DNA of 64,000 nt from Cercophora sp. LCS_1 (GCA_036250225.1 JAPZLL010000050.1:62001-126000); one strand, 5' to 3'. Positions 23,841-36,353 are shown, counted from the stretch's first letter. Translations and numbers: made by a program. Notes: generated by a model from the letters alone, not told the origin.

Positions 23841-24602
23841 ATGGTTGTCAAAATGCGCCTCGCCCGTTTCGGGCGCCGAAACTCGCCGTTTTACAATATT
23901 GTCATTGCGCATGCTCGGTATGGCTTCCTGAAATTGCTGCTGCTGTCCTGCCCTGCTTGCTTTGCTCGCCTGTCACCGGCGATGCTCTCTCTCCCCTTTT
24001 CTGCAGATGGCTTATTGCCTCCCCCTGACGATACCCATGGCAATGACTACGCCAATTGGCACCTTGGCAACAAAACTCCTGCAACAGCGTTATACTGACG
24101 GAGACAAAACAGAACCGCAAGAAACAGTAAACCCCTCGAGGTAATCGGCACCTACGACCCCATGCCCAAGCGCGATACCTACAGCGACGACAAAGCGAAG
24201 GCGCACAAGGATATCAAGTTGGACATGACGAGGGCGAAATACTGGATTGGTGTTGGGGCGCAGCCCACTGAGACGGTCTGGCGGTTATTGAGCTATGTGA
24301 GTCTTACTCTTGCAATGGGGTGCTTGGGGCAGCTGGGATTGGGAACATGGAGTTTGGATGTCCGGTGCCCTTAGGGGCTGGGGCCGTTGCGGCCCCAGGA
24401 AGCCTGGGGGCTGTTTGGCTTGATGGGAGTTTGAAGCTTGGGAGCCTCGAACGCTTGGACACTGTGTCATCTCAGACATTGGGATTAGTGCTAACAATAA
24501 TAGGTCGGGATCTTGCATCCAAAGAGGTTAAAGGTCGAGGAGGGCAAGAAGGGGATCAAGGTTGAGGGTGTCAAGGTTGAGCCCACCAAGGTCCAGGCTT
24601 AG
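23841..24602 (+). CDS. Mitochondrial small-subunit ribosomal protein bS16m, 119 aa
   Basis: Exons are 23841-23917, 24113-24296 and 24504-24602, with introns of 195 bp (GTATGG...ACAG) and 207 bp (GTGAGT, branch GCTAAC, TAG). The N-terminus VKMRLARFGRRNSPFYNIV is the classic start of the bS16 family, followed by RPLEVIGTYDP-like sequence (here KPLEVIGTYDP) and YWIGVGAQPTETVWRLL. The Lys/Val-rich tail is a fungal mitochondrial extension. The protein assembles into the 37S mitochondrial subunit. The basic N-terminus serves as part of the fold and no separate presequence is obvious, as in other fungal homologues. The placement next to a metabolite-repair enzyme may reflect shared expression only. 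Confidence 0.95.
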
Positions 24603-25476
24603 GGAGAGCGAGATCACGCGGGAGGGGGCACTGGGACGTGAAAAGATCGAGGGCTGGACTAAGAGGAACGGCCGTTGAGGGTGATCCTGCGACGGAGTAA
24701 TGGATGTACAAACAACATACAGCATTTTGGCGTTTAGGTTGGGTGTAGGAATACAAGTGGTTTTCCGGCTCGTTTGCGTTAGCTAGTGTCCATGGGGTTT
24801 GTGCATGGAGCGTTGTTGCTGTTGGTTATGGGCGGTTGAACGTCGGAGAGGAAAAGGACTAAAAAGGATGACGCCTCTTCCTAGGATGTCTGGCCACAGC
24901 ATGGGAGTGCACGAGGGTGAACGGTCTGCTTCATTGTCGAACCCCCGCTTCACGATACCCCGCGATCAAACCGCAGCCTCCAGTTCTCGGTCGAAACACC
25001 GAACCCTAGCGTCTGCTCTAGGGTGCTGTTCGGCGACAGATGCCCAGAAGTTCGATGCAAGGTGGGTAGAGGAGTCGGGCGCCCGTGAATACATGGGAAG
25101 GCGTCGCAAGACCCAGGCACTGGGGGAAACCAAGAACGCGCGGGTGAGGAAAGTTGTGTTCACGGGACCGGCCAGCAAGTCGAGAATAAGACATAAAATT
25201 CATGTATGAGCTACGCAGGAGAAACGGCCGTGAATGTTGGCCCATACCATCCGGCCATTCTACTCGCAATGCCCTATTCAATGCACCAAACGCCATAGCC
25301 AGTCGCTCCCGCTCAAGTCTGCACGTAACCAACTCCACGAACATTTCTGCAGAAACCATGACCTAACCTGGTCGTTTGCGCCGGACTCTATACTTTGCGC
25401 CCCAACCATGTATCCCTTCCTCTACTTGTGTGTATGGCGCCCTCGATTCGTCCTCGTCTCGAGGCTAGTGACGTCA
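24603..25476. other. Intergenic stretch between two 3' ends
   Basis: This 874-bp region lies between convergent genes, the ribosomal protein gene and the transporter. An open frame at 24799-25209 has no recognisable motif. No RNA gene or repeat is seen. Confidence 0.5.
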
Positions 25477-27190
25477 CTAATGGTGCGCAAAGAATGTGTT
25501 CATCGTCAGGCACACAGCCATGACGCATATGCCGTATATCGAAAGGCAGAGTGCTAGTTTTCTTAGCAGACCATGCTCGACGTGCTCCAAATCCCAACGC
25601 CACTTTCGAACAGCGCTGACGACAGACTGCAGGCTGGCAACACTGTCCAACATGCCGGAAGCTGCAATGTCCTGGTCCGCGTCCGAGTTATCTGAGTAGT
25701 CGGCATCATCATCTTCTTTGGTCAGGCGCTGGTGGTGGATGTCATCGGGGTCGCTGATCTTGTAGTAGAACAGACCGGGGAGGATAAACGAGATGGCCGT
25801 CGAGCCTGTGCTGCCGACGTAAGCGAGGACGCGATCGAGGCTGGACACGTTGAGAGCAGTGAAGTAGCTCAACACAAGGATCCCGCTCGTGATAAGGGCA
25901 AATCGGAGTTCGGACATGGCGACAACGGGGGCGCCGTGGCTGTCGAGAACCTGTGGGGTGCTGTTCGAGGGGAGCAGAGGTTGATTCCCAGCGGCGCCTC
26001 CGCTTCCCGTTTGACGAGAGCTCTTGTTGGGTCGCCATCGAAGTACCGCGTCGACCGAGGCACGGCAAGGATGAACCTGCATCGGGATACTGCACGTTAC
26101 TAAAACGACAATGGCCGCCTTGGCGATCGTGGATGGGATCGAGGCGGGGTCTAGAAGCTGTCAGACGTAGTGCATTGGGAACCTTGATCAAGACTTACAC
26201 ATGGACACAATGTTACCCTCGACATTGCTACCGAAAGTAAGATAGCCGGTAACAGCCACCAGGATGTAGACGGATGCGGCAGATCCAATGCTCGACGCGA
26301 TAACACCCACGACACTACCGGGCGAGTTATCCTGAATCTCGTTCAGAATCGAGAACATCTAGCCAAGTCAGCAAAGAGCGCCCCACAACGGCCAACGTTG
26401 CTTACATTCTGGTGGCATGTGTAGGCAAAAACAACAACTGGCAGACTCTTTAGCGCCTGCACCGGTCCAAGCCACTTGATCGGGCTGATCTCCCCCTTGT
26501 TAGGGTAGCTGTCTTCCGCAAAGTGGTAGACGACCAGAATGACAAGATATCCAATGGAGATGAGCGAGACGAAGCTGATGTATTTAAGCGAGTCCAATTT
26601 CTTGGGGAAGCTCAGGGGGATGATGAAGAAGAGGAAGAAGGCGGTGATCCAAAACTTGCGGTCCGCGAGGAACGGCCACCCGAGGCCATCGCTGCCGAAC
26701 TGCTCTGCTACGCCGGGCATCAGATCGCCGATAATGATCATGTATGAGACGCCTACGCCAAAGCACTTGATAGCGATGGCTGCGTCGAACAGAACTGCTG
26801 CGTTTGGATATGTCATCTGGGAGAGGGCGAAGAACGATGACGACCCTCTGTCGATGTACCGAGAGCATCGGGACTGGAGATACAACCCAAAGGCCGAGGT
26901 CAGGCCGCACCAAAGAATCAGGATAACGCCCAGCAGAACGCCGAAATGCGACATGGCCGAGGGCATCGCGAGCGTGCCCGCGCCGATAATGGTGTTCAGG
27001 AGGTTCATGATGCTGCTCCACATAGAGGCATTGCCGCTGCCCGACTTGGGACTACGACTGGGTCGTGCTCTAGAAACAGAGAGTTAGAAATATCCACAGG
27101 GTTCAAAGCCGAGAAGTCTAACCGAGCCATGTTTGCGCCAGTCACGCCCCCAGGAACGGAACCATCAGCGATCGTCGAATAGCCCGTCAT
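25477..27190 (-). CDS. AVT-type (SLC36/38-like) amino-acid transporter, 521 aa
   Basis: Read from 27190 downward, the exons are 27190-27123, 27069-26406, 26358-26199 and 26150-25477. The three introns are 53, 47 and 48 bp with clean GT...AG ends and consistent phases; the first has a TTCTAAC branch site. After a short Gly/Ser-rich cytosolic head, the family core starts at MNLLNTIIGAGTLAMP, a strong signature of the Aa_trans family. About 11 hydrophobic helices follow, including VVFAYTCHQNMFSILNEI. A hydrophilic loop near residues 325-350 and an acidic loop (KEDDDADYSDNSDADQD) before the last helices are also present. Relatives export amino acids from the vacuole. The true start is the ATG at 27190; the open frame upstream lacks an ATG. 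The gene is divergent from the dynactin gene. Confidence 0.92.
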
Positions 27191-27903
27191 ATCACACCAC
27201 CAAACCAAGCTCCCCTCTCGACCCAGAAAAGTGACGCGACGATCGCGGTTGTGTATGTGGATTCAGTCGGGTGTTGAGAGGTCTGCGTCTGCGCGCGTGG
27301 TGTCGTCCGCTGTCGACGATCGTGCGTGAGGTCACCGGATCAGGGTCCCTAGAACCAAGCAATCAGATCCGCGGGAGCCACCCGACATCGAGCGTGCGCC
27401 GATCGAGGAGTGTGCTGGCTCGTCTAAACGGTTTCGTCAATTATCGTCGCCGGTAAGAATACTACAATCCGCAAAAAAAAAACCGTTGCGCTCCTGTGGG
27501 TTAGTCGCTGGTGTTGAGTTGGCTAGAAACGGCTGACGACGTTCGAAGAGGCCAGCGCTGATGGCAGCAGCCGGGCAGGCACCGGTGGGGTGAGCGATGC
27601 GAGGATGCTGATTGGGCAGGTCATGTGGGGACGCCGAGGAAGCGCGAGCCACAAATCGCCGCAGCCTTACGTTTTACCCGCAGACAAGCGTCATTGGCCC
27701 CCCGACCATCACCGCTGCGAATCCATTGCCATCGATAAACAACCGATTGCGCGCCAACGAGAGAGGGAGAGGGCCCAGCTGCCACTGGTCATTTCCTACA
27801 CACCAAAACCTGAGGGCCGAAAGTCTTGCATCGCGATCAAACAGAGCCGCCTCAATTGAACCCGAAAGACACCATCACATGCCCAACGGCAACGCGCCAA
27901 GCC
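27191..27903. promoter_or_regulatory. Shared upstream region of the transporter and dynactin genes
   Basis: These 713 bp separate two divergent starts. A run of about 10 A residues lies near 27474. No other site can be named. Confidence 0.4.
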
Positions 27904-28575
27904 ATGGACGACACGTTGGACAACACAACCCTGAACACAATCTCTTTTCTTGAGTCTCGCCTCCTCAGGATAGAGCAGATTCTCTACGGAAAGTCGGATG
28001 CTCCACAAGCAGATCTCCCGGCAGATTCAGCTAGTGTTGCTCTCGCCGAGCTCGAACGTCGCTATGGGTTGCTCCTCAAACACTTCCGAGTCTACTCGGA
28101 GCTCGTCAAGATTTGTACGCTTCCCCCACGGGCCATACAACTGGTGCAATATACTGACAGTGTTCCAGACGATTCCCACCCTTCCCTTTTCCAGCCTCTA
28201 CCGCCCGAATCTCCCCCGATTGATCTCTCTCCAGAGGCCCTTCGCGCCACGGTCCTGTCATACGCTCCGTCGTTTCCATCTATCGCCTCCGCCCTGACCG
28301 CCGTAACATCTGATACCCCCATCCCCGATCCCAAGCTCAGCGCCGATCTCGCAGCGCTTCGGCCACGAATGAAGGCCGTTGAGGCGACGCAACTCGCACA
28401 AGAGGCAGACATTGCGGAGCTCCGGGCCCGGAGCGAGTGTGTGATGCGTGCATGGTACGAGGGAAGAGTCCTGCGATATGGGAAGTTCGTTGCGAGTGCC
28501 GAAAGTCGGTGCGAGAAGGTGGAGATGGGCATCAGGAGACAGGAGAGGCTTCGGGAGATGGATTCCGCCATTTGA
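27904..28575 (+). CDS. Dynactin p24 subunit (RO10-like nuclear distribution protein), 205 aa
   Basis: Exons are 27904-28114 and 28169-28575. The 54-bp intron (GTACGC, branch TACTGAC, CCAG) is a multiple of three and contains no stop, so an unspliced reading also stays open; splicing restores VKIYDSHPSLFQ. The start is the ATG in GCCATGGAC. The protein is helical, with TISFLESRLLRIEQILYG near the N-terminus, ELERRYGLLLKHFRVYSEL, and a C-terminal coiled segment RCEKVEMGIRRQERLREM. This layout matches the fungal p24/RO10 dynactin shoulder subunit, needed for dynein-driven nuclear movement. The sequence is weakly conserved across fungi, so I name the family with moderate confidence. Confidence 0.75.
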   Translation: MDDTLDNTTLNTISFLESRLLRIEQILYGKSDAPQADLPADSASVALAELERRYGLLLKHFRVYSELVKICTLPPRAIQLVQYTDSVPDDSHPSLFQPLPPESPPIDLSPEALRATVLSYAPSFPSIASALTAVTSDTPIPDPKLSADLAALRPRMKAVEATQLAQEADIAELRARSECVMRAWYEGRVLRYGKFVASAESRCEKVEMGIRRQERLREMDSAI

Positions 28576-31500
28576 CCGGAAACATCCAACCCCTCGATGG
28601 CTCCGCTCCCCTCGCTAGTAGAACCTATTGGTATCTGCCGGCATCGATAGCTTCCACGGATGATACGAATAGGGCTCCTAGCGGTTCCGGTGGTTACGGC
28701 CTGTGTCGGAGCTTTATCCCCGATCAAAACGATGACGGCATCTCCTACTCCAGATGCGGAAAAGGAGCAGGGGCCAGATGAGTTGAAACTCGCCATTGAG
28801 ATGTTTCGTTTCTACTCCGGGGTTGCTCACAGCCACCTCAACTCTGAAACGAAACGCGGCGGTATTTCCCCCGCGCGGCACGGCTGGCGAAAGTGTGGAG
28901 GTACCCACAACCCGGAAGCCATCTTCTCGAGGCTGACGACCCCGAACCAAGCATCTTACCGTTTTCGACTCGACAGTCCCTGTATCGCGGAACGCATGAG
29001 AGCCCACATCCCAAAAATGGACCGGACATGTTCGATGCGCGTCATGGAAGCCTTTGGTTCCCTGCTGACACAACAAGAGTCACAAGCAAACCAAATAGAG
29101 ACTTCTCGCTTCTCTGTCGGCAGTTGAGCCACGCGCAGACAGCGGTATCCCGCATTTTTGTGCACCTCGTCGAGGCGCCTGTAGGACAAGGATAGAGACT
29201 GATCTCGGTTATCCCAGCTGCAAAGCATACGCGCATGCATACAATGCAGAGCACATAGCATACAACAACCATAAAGAACGTGGTGTTCAAAAAAGCCGGC
29301 GCTTGCCTTATCTTACATTGCCCTGTCCCATTGTGTGTTGTGACACGAAGAATCCCGGGAGTTGGCGTCTCCGTGTTTCAAGAGACATTTATCCTCCACG
29401 CCCAGATTCTTCGCAAGCCCCATGTGATACAATGCGCTGGCGATCGCGGCCAAAACTTCGCCTGTGGATAAATTGGAAGAGAAAAAAAATGCGTCAAACC
29501 ACGAAAACTCGGAATGGGTGAGCTGTCAGCTTCTTTTCCAGGTTTGGTGTCAGCGAGTGAGTGGGTGAGGTTTTGTCTTGAATCGGAGTTTGGGTTTCCA
29601 ATGTTTCCAATAGCAAGCCAACCATCGAATCGGAGAATCGAGTCGCAGCGCCTGATGTAACCTGGGCTTGGGACTTTCGAAGTTCGGGTGTGATCAAACA
29701 ATGCATCTTTTTTTACAAGGGAAAAAGGAGATGTGTGGTTTCGTGGGCGTGCTCATCACGCAAAGCGCGCCAAATGGCATTTGCGGTGTTCGTGATGACT
29801 GCTAGCTGACTGATTCATGTTTCGAGGCGATGGACGTGCTGGCTGCTGGGGTTGGCGGCTGAGATGCGAGATGGGTGGGTTCAGCTGATGCCACGAGGCC
29901 TTGCCATCTTTATGCGTTGTGATTCCGGGATTATGGATTGTCTCTACGAAAGGGGGGGGAAATGGATTTGATTTGGGAAAAGCCGGGGATAAGATGTGGC
30001 GAGAGAGCTTGTTTCTCGAGGTTTTGGCTATCGCTCTGAGCTCTCAATGTGGGCTGGATCACGAAAAGAGTCGGATTGCGCGTTCATCGGGATTCCCCCT
30101 GAGATTTTTGCTTGCCCCTGAATCTCGCAGCCACATGTGTGGCGTCGTCGCCATTCTTGATAAGAATCACGAGTCGAACTCGAGAACTGTTGGACTTCTC
30201 TGACATCAGTCCATGATGGAAAGTTAATCTCGATGCAATATATCCATCTGTCCTGATCCCGCTGCACTTGTTCACTTTGTCATATTAATCACGTTGCTAT
30301 ACCCGGAAAGAGAGTGTGTTCTCGGGGACTGCGGGGTTGTCTCCGGCCCCCTATATCAGATGTCAGCTTCCTTACACTCCGGGTTATTGAAGACACAGTT
30401 GTTGTTGTTGGACATAAACCTGCGTTGTAAGTCAGCCATTTTTTATTCGAATCATCGAGCAAACTTTGCATCCGTCCACCCGCCACCGGCTTCCTCGGGC
30501 TTGACCTGCACCGTTGGTTCCCGCAAGGGCCCGTTTTCGGCCCCGCATTCGACGCAGGTACGCCGGCACCCGCGTCAGGGGCTTCGCGGTCAGCAGCTAG
30601 GCACGTTGACCGTTGAATGAGGCGAATTGTGGACGTTGGGACAATAATTGAGTTCAGCGTTGGCTTTTTCGTCGTTTTGTGGCCATCGTGGAGGAATCGC
30701 TCCGGCATTGTTCAAATCATGAAGCTCGTCAATCTCAGGTGGCAAAGCATGAACAACGACATTGTGACGATTGACGCCGGGATGAGCCGACTCGTTCAGG
30801 ATTCGTCATATTGAGCGCAGTCACTGGTAATGCCGCACAAAAACGCATTAAACGCCATTCACTCGCCGCAGATGCAATCTTTGACCCGGGCTTCAACTTG
30901 GTTCCGACGCCGATCTTGCGGGGCTACGCTCGACTCTTGAGCGCCGTCCCTCTTTTGGGCGCCCGGGGCCGATACCCCGAGTCCGTCGATTCCATAGCAG
31001 ACGGTATATGCCAGTTTGGAGCGAATGTTCTGGAGCGGCGCCGGCCATGGAATGCGCTGCGCCCTTGGTTTTCGAGAGTGCCGCACACTCAATTTGAAGT
31101 CCCTTGGATCGCGCCGTGACAAAATGCCCCGCAGCCATGTGATTCCACACTGTCGTCGGCATTCTGCCCCGTTACATGACAGCAAAAAAAAAAAACGTCG
31201 ACGTCGTGGTGGAGAGGCGCCAGTTGGCAACCCACTTCCCCTGCACCGTTCTTGAAACCGTGATGATCATCCCTGCATAGGCGACCACAGGCGCGCGAGC
31301 TGTGCGTCGCTGGTGTCGAAAAGCACGCGGGAGGTTTTCTGGAGGGTGGGGTCGGCCAAGATGCAGGAGGTCCTTGGGCCAGCAGCCTGATTTGCGTCCT
31401 ATCAGCACGCGTCGCCGGCGGTGTTGCTGGCCTCTCGGCGGGCGAATCGACTGGCCCAGCAAGATCGCAAACCGTCAATCGGGACTCGACCAGATCGTGT

Positions 31501-33090
31501 TTCGTTGCGTCTGATTGGACTGCAGGTCTCGGATTTTGGCGATTTTTTCGCTTCAAAACGTGGCTACCCCTCGACGAGTGCAGTCAAACGCTGCTCCCGC
31601 TTGTCTGTGCCGCCGTGACCCGCCGCCGCTCCAGGGGCACGGCTTTCTTTTCGTCGGCTCGAAACAGTCGTCTGCCTCGTCCATAGGTTGTGATGCTGAG
31701 ACAAGGCACTTGTTTCTTCCACAAGTTGCTGCAGCACGAGAAACTGACTGGACACCGCCAGCCGGGCTGGCTGGAGGCAGCGGGGCGTCCAATACAATCC
31801 CATTGAGTCTGGCTGTGCTACCAATCCCTGCAAAGTGACCCGATAGTTCTGAATCCACCAGCGATGACGGAATCCGTCCGCTCGCTGGGAATGCACGACG
31901 CAATTCTAGTTGCATGAGCAAAAGTAAAATGGTAGCAGCAGCAACGCGCGCTATTGTATCTTTTTTGGAGGTGGCTTCGCCCGCCGTTTGCTGCGCTGAC
32001 TTGCGCTCTGCGTGCCTGACCGTTGCAGGGGAAGAGGCTACGATCCCTTGCAACGCTTGGCACGCGAGAGTGCGCACGCACCACCAGCCCTCCGCAGCCA
32101 TTTAACACGGTGCCCCTGGCCGTCATTGGTCCCCCGACAATCCCGGGCACATCCAGTCCCGCTCCCTTTCGCTCGCCCAGTCACGTCGTCCTCCCGCCCT
32201 TCCCATACCACAGGGCCACAGACCACCCCCAGCCTGCAGTGCCTCCTTCCACTCTCCGACACCCAGACCTGCATTTACCATCCGCCTCCCTTCCCCCCGT
32301 CTCCTCCTTTCTCCCGCCTCCTTCGCCCACAATCTCGACCGTCGACTTCAATTCTGCTCGATGATTTTGTCCCTGTCATTGCCGGCACCGAATTTGTGAC
32401 ACCGTTCCCGCGTTTCCCTTTTCGACGACGACCGTCTTGACGATTGGAAAACAGGCGCTGGCAGGTACTGCGATTGCGACACGGACGGAGAAGGGGTACG
32501 GAACACCGAGCGTCTGAGCAAAAAGACGTAAGACGGGGATTCCTCTCGCAACGACAACCTTTTTTTTTCCTCCGCACTTTTCGACACGTCCAGACCAGAA
32601 TTGCCCTCGGGCGCGATTGATACGATCGACTCGTTCTTGGGATTCTTTTTCGCGACATCCACACTCATTTGACCACCTTTGGTTTCGTTCGAGCTCGCAG
32701 ATCGAGGAGCATTTTGCCGCTGCTGGACACCGTTTTTTTCTGCAACATCTTTCACAGTGACGACTTGCGACGTTCATCCCAATCGTCTTTGTTGCGCCTT
32801 CACGTCACCGCTGCGGAGTCCGGCCATTTAACTTTCCACCTCAGCCCGACCCAGTCGCTCCTTAATAGCATCCGTAGCCCACCAAGGCCGGTTGCTGCAT
32901 CCGACCGTCAGGCACCGCCACCTGATCCCCACGGCAAACCACACCATCCCATGCTCTTGCCCGGGCGTTGGGTCAATTGAGTCGCCACGCCGCGAGTCCT
33001 AGGGTCACCCCATTCTAGTCGCCAAAAGTCGACACCTCTCCCGCTCTTATGCCATCCTACGGATCTCTTCACTCCCCATCGCTTAGGAAA
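28576..33090. other. 4.5-kb gene-poor stretch upstream of SHO1
   Basis: No convincing coding region, tRNA, repeat or mobile element is seen; the frames, such as 28660-29127, have no motif. The last kilobase (about 32080-33090) is rich in pyrimidine tracts and short TTTTTTT and CCTCC runs, as expected for a long promoter or 5' leader of a stress-signalling gene. A run of 12 A residues occurs near 31183. Confidence 0.45.
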
Positions 33091-34091
33091 ATGGAAAACT
33101 CAAGGGCTTCGTACGGTCGCAAGCGGATGAGTCTGGGGAACGTCATCGGTGACCCCTTCGCGCTCGCGACCATTTCGATTGCAGCAGTGAGTATTTGGCT
33201 TCCGCCACCAACGTTGAAGATCAACGGCTAACCCCTCGCGCTAAACAGCTTGCTTGGATCATTTCCTTTTTCGGCGCCGTCTTCGCACACCTCCAGACAA
33301 GGGCCACGTTCCCTCTCTTTACCTGGTGGACCGTGGTTTTCTACTTCTTTGCCATTATCGGCATCTTTATCGTGGTTGCGTCCGACGCTACACAGACGTA
33401 CCACGTTGCGATTGTCGGGTACCTGGGCTGCGGGCTGATCCTCGCAACGTCGTCGGTCAACGGCCTCATCTACACCAACAATGCAGCCCGTGAGGCAGCA
33501 GCAGCTGGCTTCATTCTGTTGTCTATGGTGACGGTACGTCTTTTTGTCATGGTTTCGGTGTAACATCGCTGACAGTTTCAGATCGTGTGGATCTTCTACT
33601 TTGGATCGGCGCCCTCGGCCGTTCCGCGCGCCTACATCGACTCGTTCGCCCTTGCTAAGGAGTCGTCTACCGGCAATCGCCAGACCATGAACGCCGGCTA
33701 CGGCATTGGCCGTCCCGAGACGTCGACATCCGTCCAGCCCCCGCAGATGTATACGGCTCAGCTCAATGGGCTCGAGAACCCGTCGCCTGTGGGAGGCATG
33801 GCCTCGACCATGAGGAACTCGACGATTGCGCCCGCATTCCCCTCCACTTCCACCCCCAAACCTGGCCCCGTCGCCGGGCAAACCGACGCCGAGATTGTGC
33901 CGCCCACCGAGTACCCATACCGGGCAAAGGCCATCTACAGCTATGAGGCCAACCCCGACGACGCCAACGAGATCTCGTTCTCCAAACACGAGATTCTCGA
34001 GGTCAGCGATGTTAGCGGCAGGTGGTGGCAAGCACGAAAGGAGAGTGGGCAAACAGGCATCGCGCCCAGCAACTACCTCATCCTGTTATAG
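33091..34091 (+). CDS. SHO1: Sho1 osmosensor, four-helix membrane protein with SH3 domain, 296 aa
   Basis: Exons are 33091-33186, 33249-33533 and 33582-34091, with introns of 62 bp (GTGAGT...ACAG) and 48 bp (GTACGT, branch GCTGAC, TCAG), both in phase 0. After a short cytosolic head the protein has GDPFALATISIA and four closely spaced membrane helices (about residues 20-145), the Sho1 hallmark. A low-complexity linker is followed by a C-terminal SH3 domain starting YRAKAIYSYEANPDD, with GRWWQAR and the closing APSNYL motif. Sho1 feeds the HOG stress pathway and, in filamentous fungi, also morphogenesis, through its SH3 domain binding the Pbs2-type kinase. An in-frame ATG at 33049 would add 14 residues; 33091 fits the family start better. 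Confidence 0.95.
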
Positions 34092-35419
34092 ACGTCTCTC
34101 GGCGGCGTGGAGACAGCGTTGGGAGATACCCACTTGGACTTGGCATGATTGCGAGCAACGGAAAACGGCGCATGATACTACGTGGATGATTTCTTGATTC
34201 ATCTGGATGACGTTCTATTATACCCACTCACCCGAACTGACTCATCCGGCGCAAATGTCGGGAGACCGAGAAGCCCGCGAAAAGGGCCCGCCCCGACCAC
34301 CTGCTTGGACAAGATGCCAAGGAGGCTCATACCCAGAGCACGCCAGCCTCGTTGTATTGATGTTCTTTTTTTCGGGCCAGGGAAAATAGCCGGCACACGA
34401 TGCATTGGCTTTGGGACGGGAGTAAAAACAGTGGTTGTTTGGGCGGATCTGGCTGGCTTTGCGGCGCGTTTTGTCTTTTTATTTCCACTTCCCCTTCTTC
34501 GCTTTATTCTTGTACTACTTTGTGTATGTGAAAGAAACCTTTTACCCAACCAACCGTTATTAACCTTGTCTTCCCACCCGACCCCTTACATCTTGGTTTT
34601 TTTTCTTTGTCAAGTATTTTAGCTTGGTACTTGGTGTGGTTTGGGGACTTGAGACGGGCGATATCATGAATGACGGCTGGCGATTGGGTTTGGCATCGAG
34701 GCAGACAATGGTATTCCGTAATGCCGGGATCATAGCAAGCGAGCTGTCCGTAGGGATGCAATTGAGAGATCCTTGGAAACAATGTTGTCGATGTCCGAGA
34801 TTTTGTCCCGTGAGATCTGTGTGTCTGTACGCAGTAAGATTGAGGTGTGTCATTTGGCAATGTCATTTGGCAGCCTGGGAGGATGACACTGACAGACCGG
34901 GGGCGGGTGAGATGACAGGGGCGCTGATTACCACGGCCTCGGAACCAAGGTGAGTTGGACGCGCTGTGACATGGCGAAGCAGGCTGCGGTGAACACGTCG
35001 TGCAGGCAGTAAGGTAACAATATTTATACTCATGGCTAGGCTGCATTGGGTATCATCTCGGCGCCTTTTTCGCCCAAAAACAGGTCGCGTGGGTTCAGCT
35101 AAGCTTACACCTGGGCGGGCCAAGGTTGCGGTCGTTTCCGTGGGATTCCCGGCCCGAAGCCTCAACGGCGAGGCGCCGCGATCCCCGGACGCCACGAACC
35201 TTGTTGATCTTTGCAAGATGTCTTGGTTCAACGGTATGGGAGCCGGATCGGCATCGTCGATCACCGTTGATCCAAACTGTGGCTGTTCCTTGTGGCCTCC
35301 CCTGTGGCTTCTCCTGCCACCACGACCCATCACTCCATCATCCGGCCAACATCATCGCCCTCCCACGAGTAGCAGGTCACCTCCATCATATCAATTGTCC
35401 AAACCACAAGGAAGTACCC
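34092..35419. other. Intergenic stretch between convergent genes
   Basis: About 1.3 kb. Nothing recognisable; the open frames, including one at 35032-35496 that overlaps the SPC19 tail, are shadows. T-rich tracts at 34360-34620 may hold 3' end signals of SHO1. Confidence 0.45.
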
Positions 35420-36034
35420 TCAAACCCCCAATCTCCCCCTCAACTCCCTCTCCCGCCTTGCAACCTCCCCCTCCAACCTCTCAACGCTATACTTGAGCGC
35501 CTCCCTCCTCTGCCGTAGCACTTTGAGCCGTAGCGCAGCCTCAGCATCAAGCCCTTTCCCCTTTGCCCTGTTATTCCCTTTATTCCTGTCTCCCCTCGCA
35601 TGCCCCTCGCTCTCCATTGGTAAATGCGACAATCGTCCAGCATTCAGTTCCGCCCGCGCCTTGAGTGTCTCGATCCGTCGCGCCTGGCGCTCGAGGTGTT
35701 TATCTGCGCGGTCGAGGAGGATGGAGATGAAGGGCCCGATTTCGTCGCGGAGGGAGGCCTCGGCTAGGGCGAGGGTTGAGGTTGGGATTAGTTCGTAGTG
35801 CTATGTGTCTTTCTGTTAGCCAGCATCATGGAAAGGGAGGATGGTGCAATATTGGGAGGGGGCAAGAGGGGAGAGAGTGGGAGGGTAGCGTACCCGGACT
35901 GTTTTGAGGACGGACGAGAGGCGGGGGAAGTCGGACACGCCGGTTTCGAGCGTGTGGACGGAGGATTCGAGGAGGGAGAGAGAGGTGCGGAGGGAGGTTA
36001 CGCATGAGGCGTAGTTTGGATTTGTTGTTGACAT
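35420..36034 (-). CDS. SPC19: DASH/Dam1 complex subunit Spc19, 173 aa
   Basis: Exons, read downward, are 36034-35894 and 35800-35420, with a 93-bp phase-0 intron (GTACGC...ATAG). The N-terminus has YASCVTSLRTSLSLLESSV and ETGVSDFPRLSSVLKTVRH, the typical first helices of Spc19. These are followed by YELIPTSTLALAEASL and a long coiled coil with RQARRIETLKARAELNAGRL. The Lys/Arg-rich end has a second helix (KVLRQRREALKYSVERL). Spc19 is one of about ten DASH subunits that ring microtubules at kinetochores. Length and intron position fit the family. The basic GDRNKGNNRAKGKG linker is lineage-specific. Confidence 0.9.
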
Positions 36035-36353
36035 TGTGACTGTTTCGTGCGCGGCGTTTGCAGTGTCGCCCAGACCGGTGCGCGCTTCGTGTGGCGATTG
36101 GCGATGTCGCGGTGGTGGGGTTTGTTTGGGAGAGTTGATGACATGGAGATCCCAAAGTCAACAATCGTGGTGGGGTGGCTGGTCCGTGCGCTGCTCTAGG
36201 GGAGCCCAGATTGATGGGAACGCGTTGTGCGGATGGTTGTAAGTCGGACTTGCTGGACAAAAAGAGATGATAAGACCAAGAACTGGCAACTCAAAGCCTT
36301 GGTCTAGAATTTTGGTGAGTTTTTAGGGGAGAAATGCAAAAAGAAAGACAAGA
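36035..36353. other. Short spacer between SPC19 and the tRNA
   Basis: These 319 bp lie between the SPC19 start and the tRNA 3' end. They presumably hold the SPC19 promoter. Nothing else is seen. Confidence 0.4.

Noticed and set aside
24799..25209. 136-codon frame between the ribosomal protein and transporter genes
   Set aside because: No motif, no conserved pattern, and it lies in a 3'-3' spacer.
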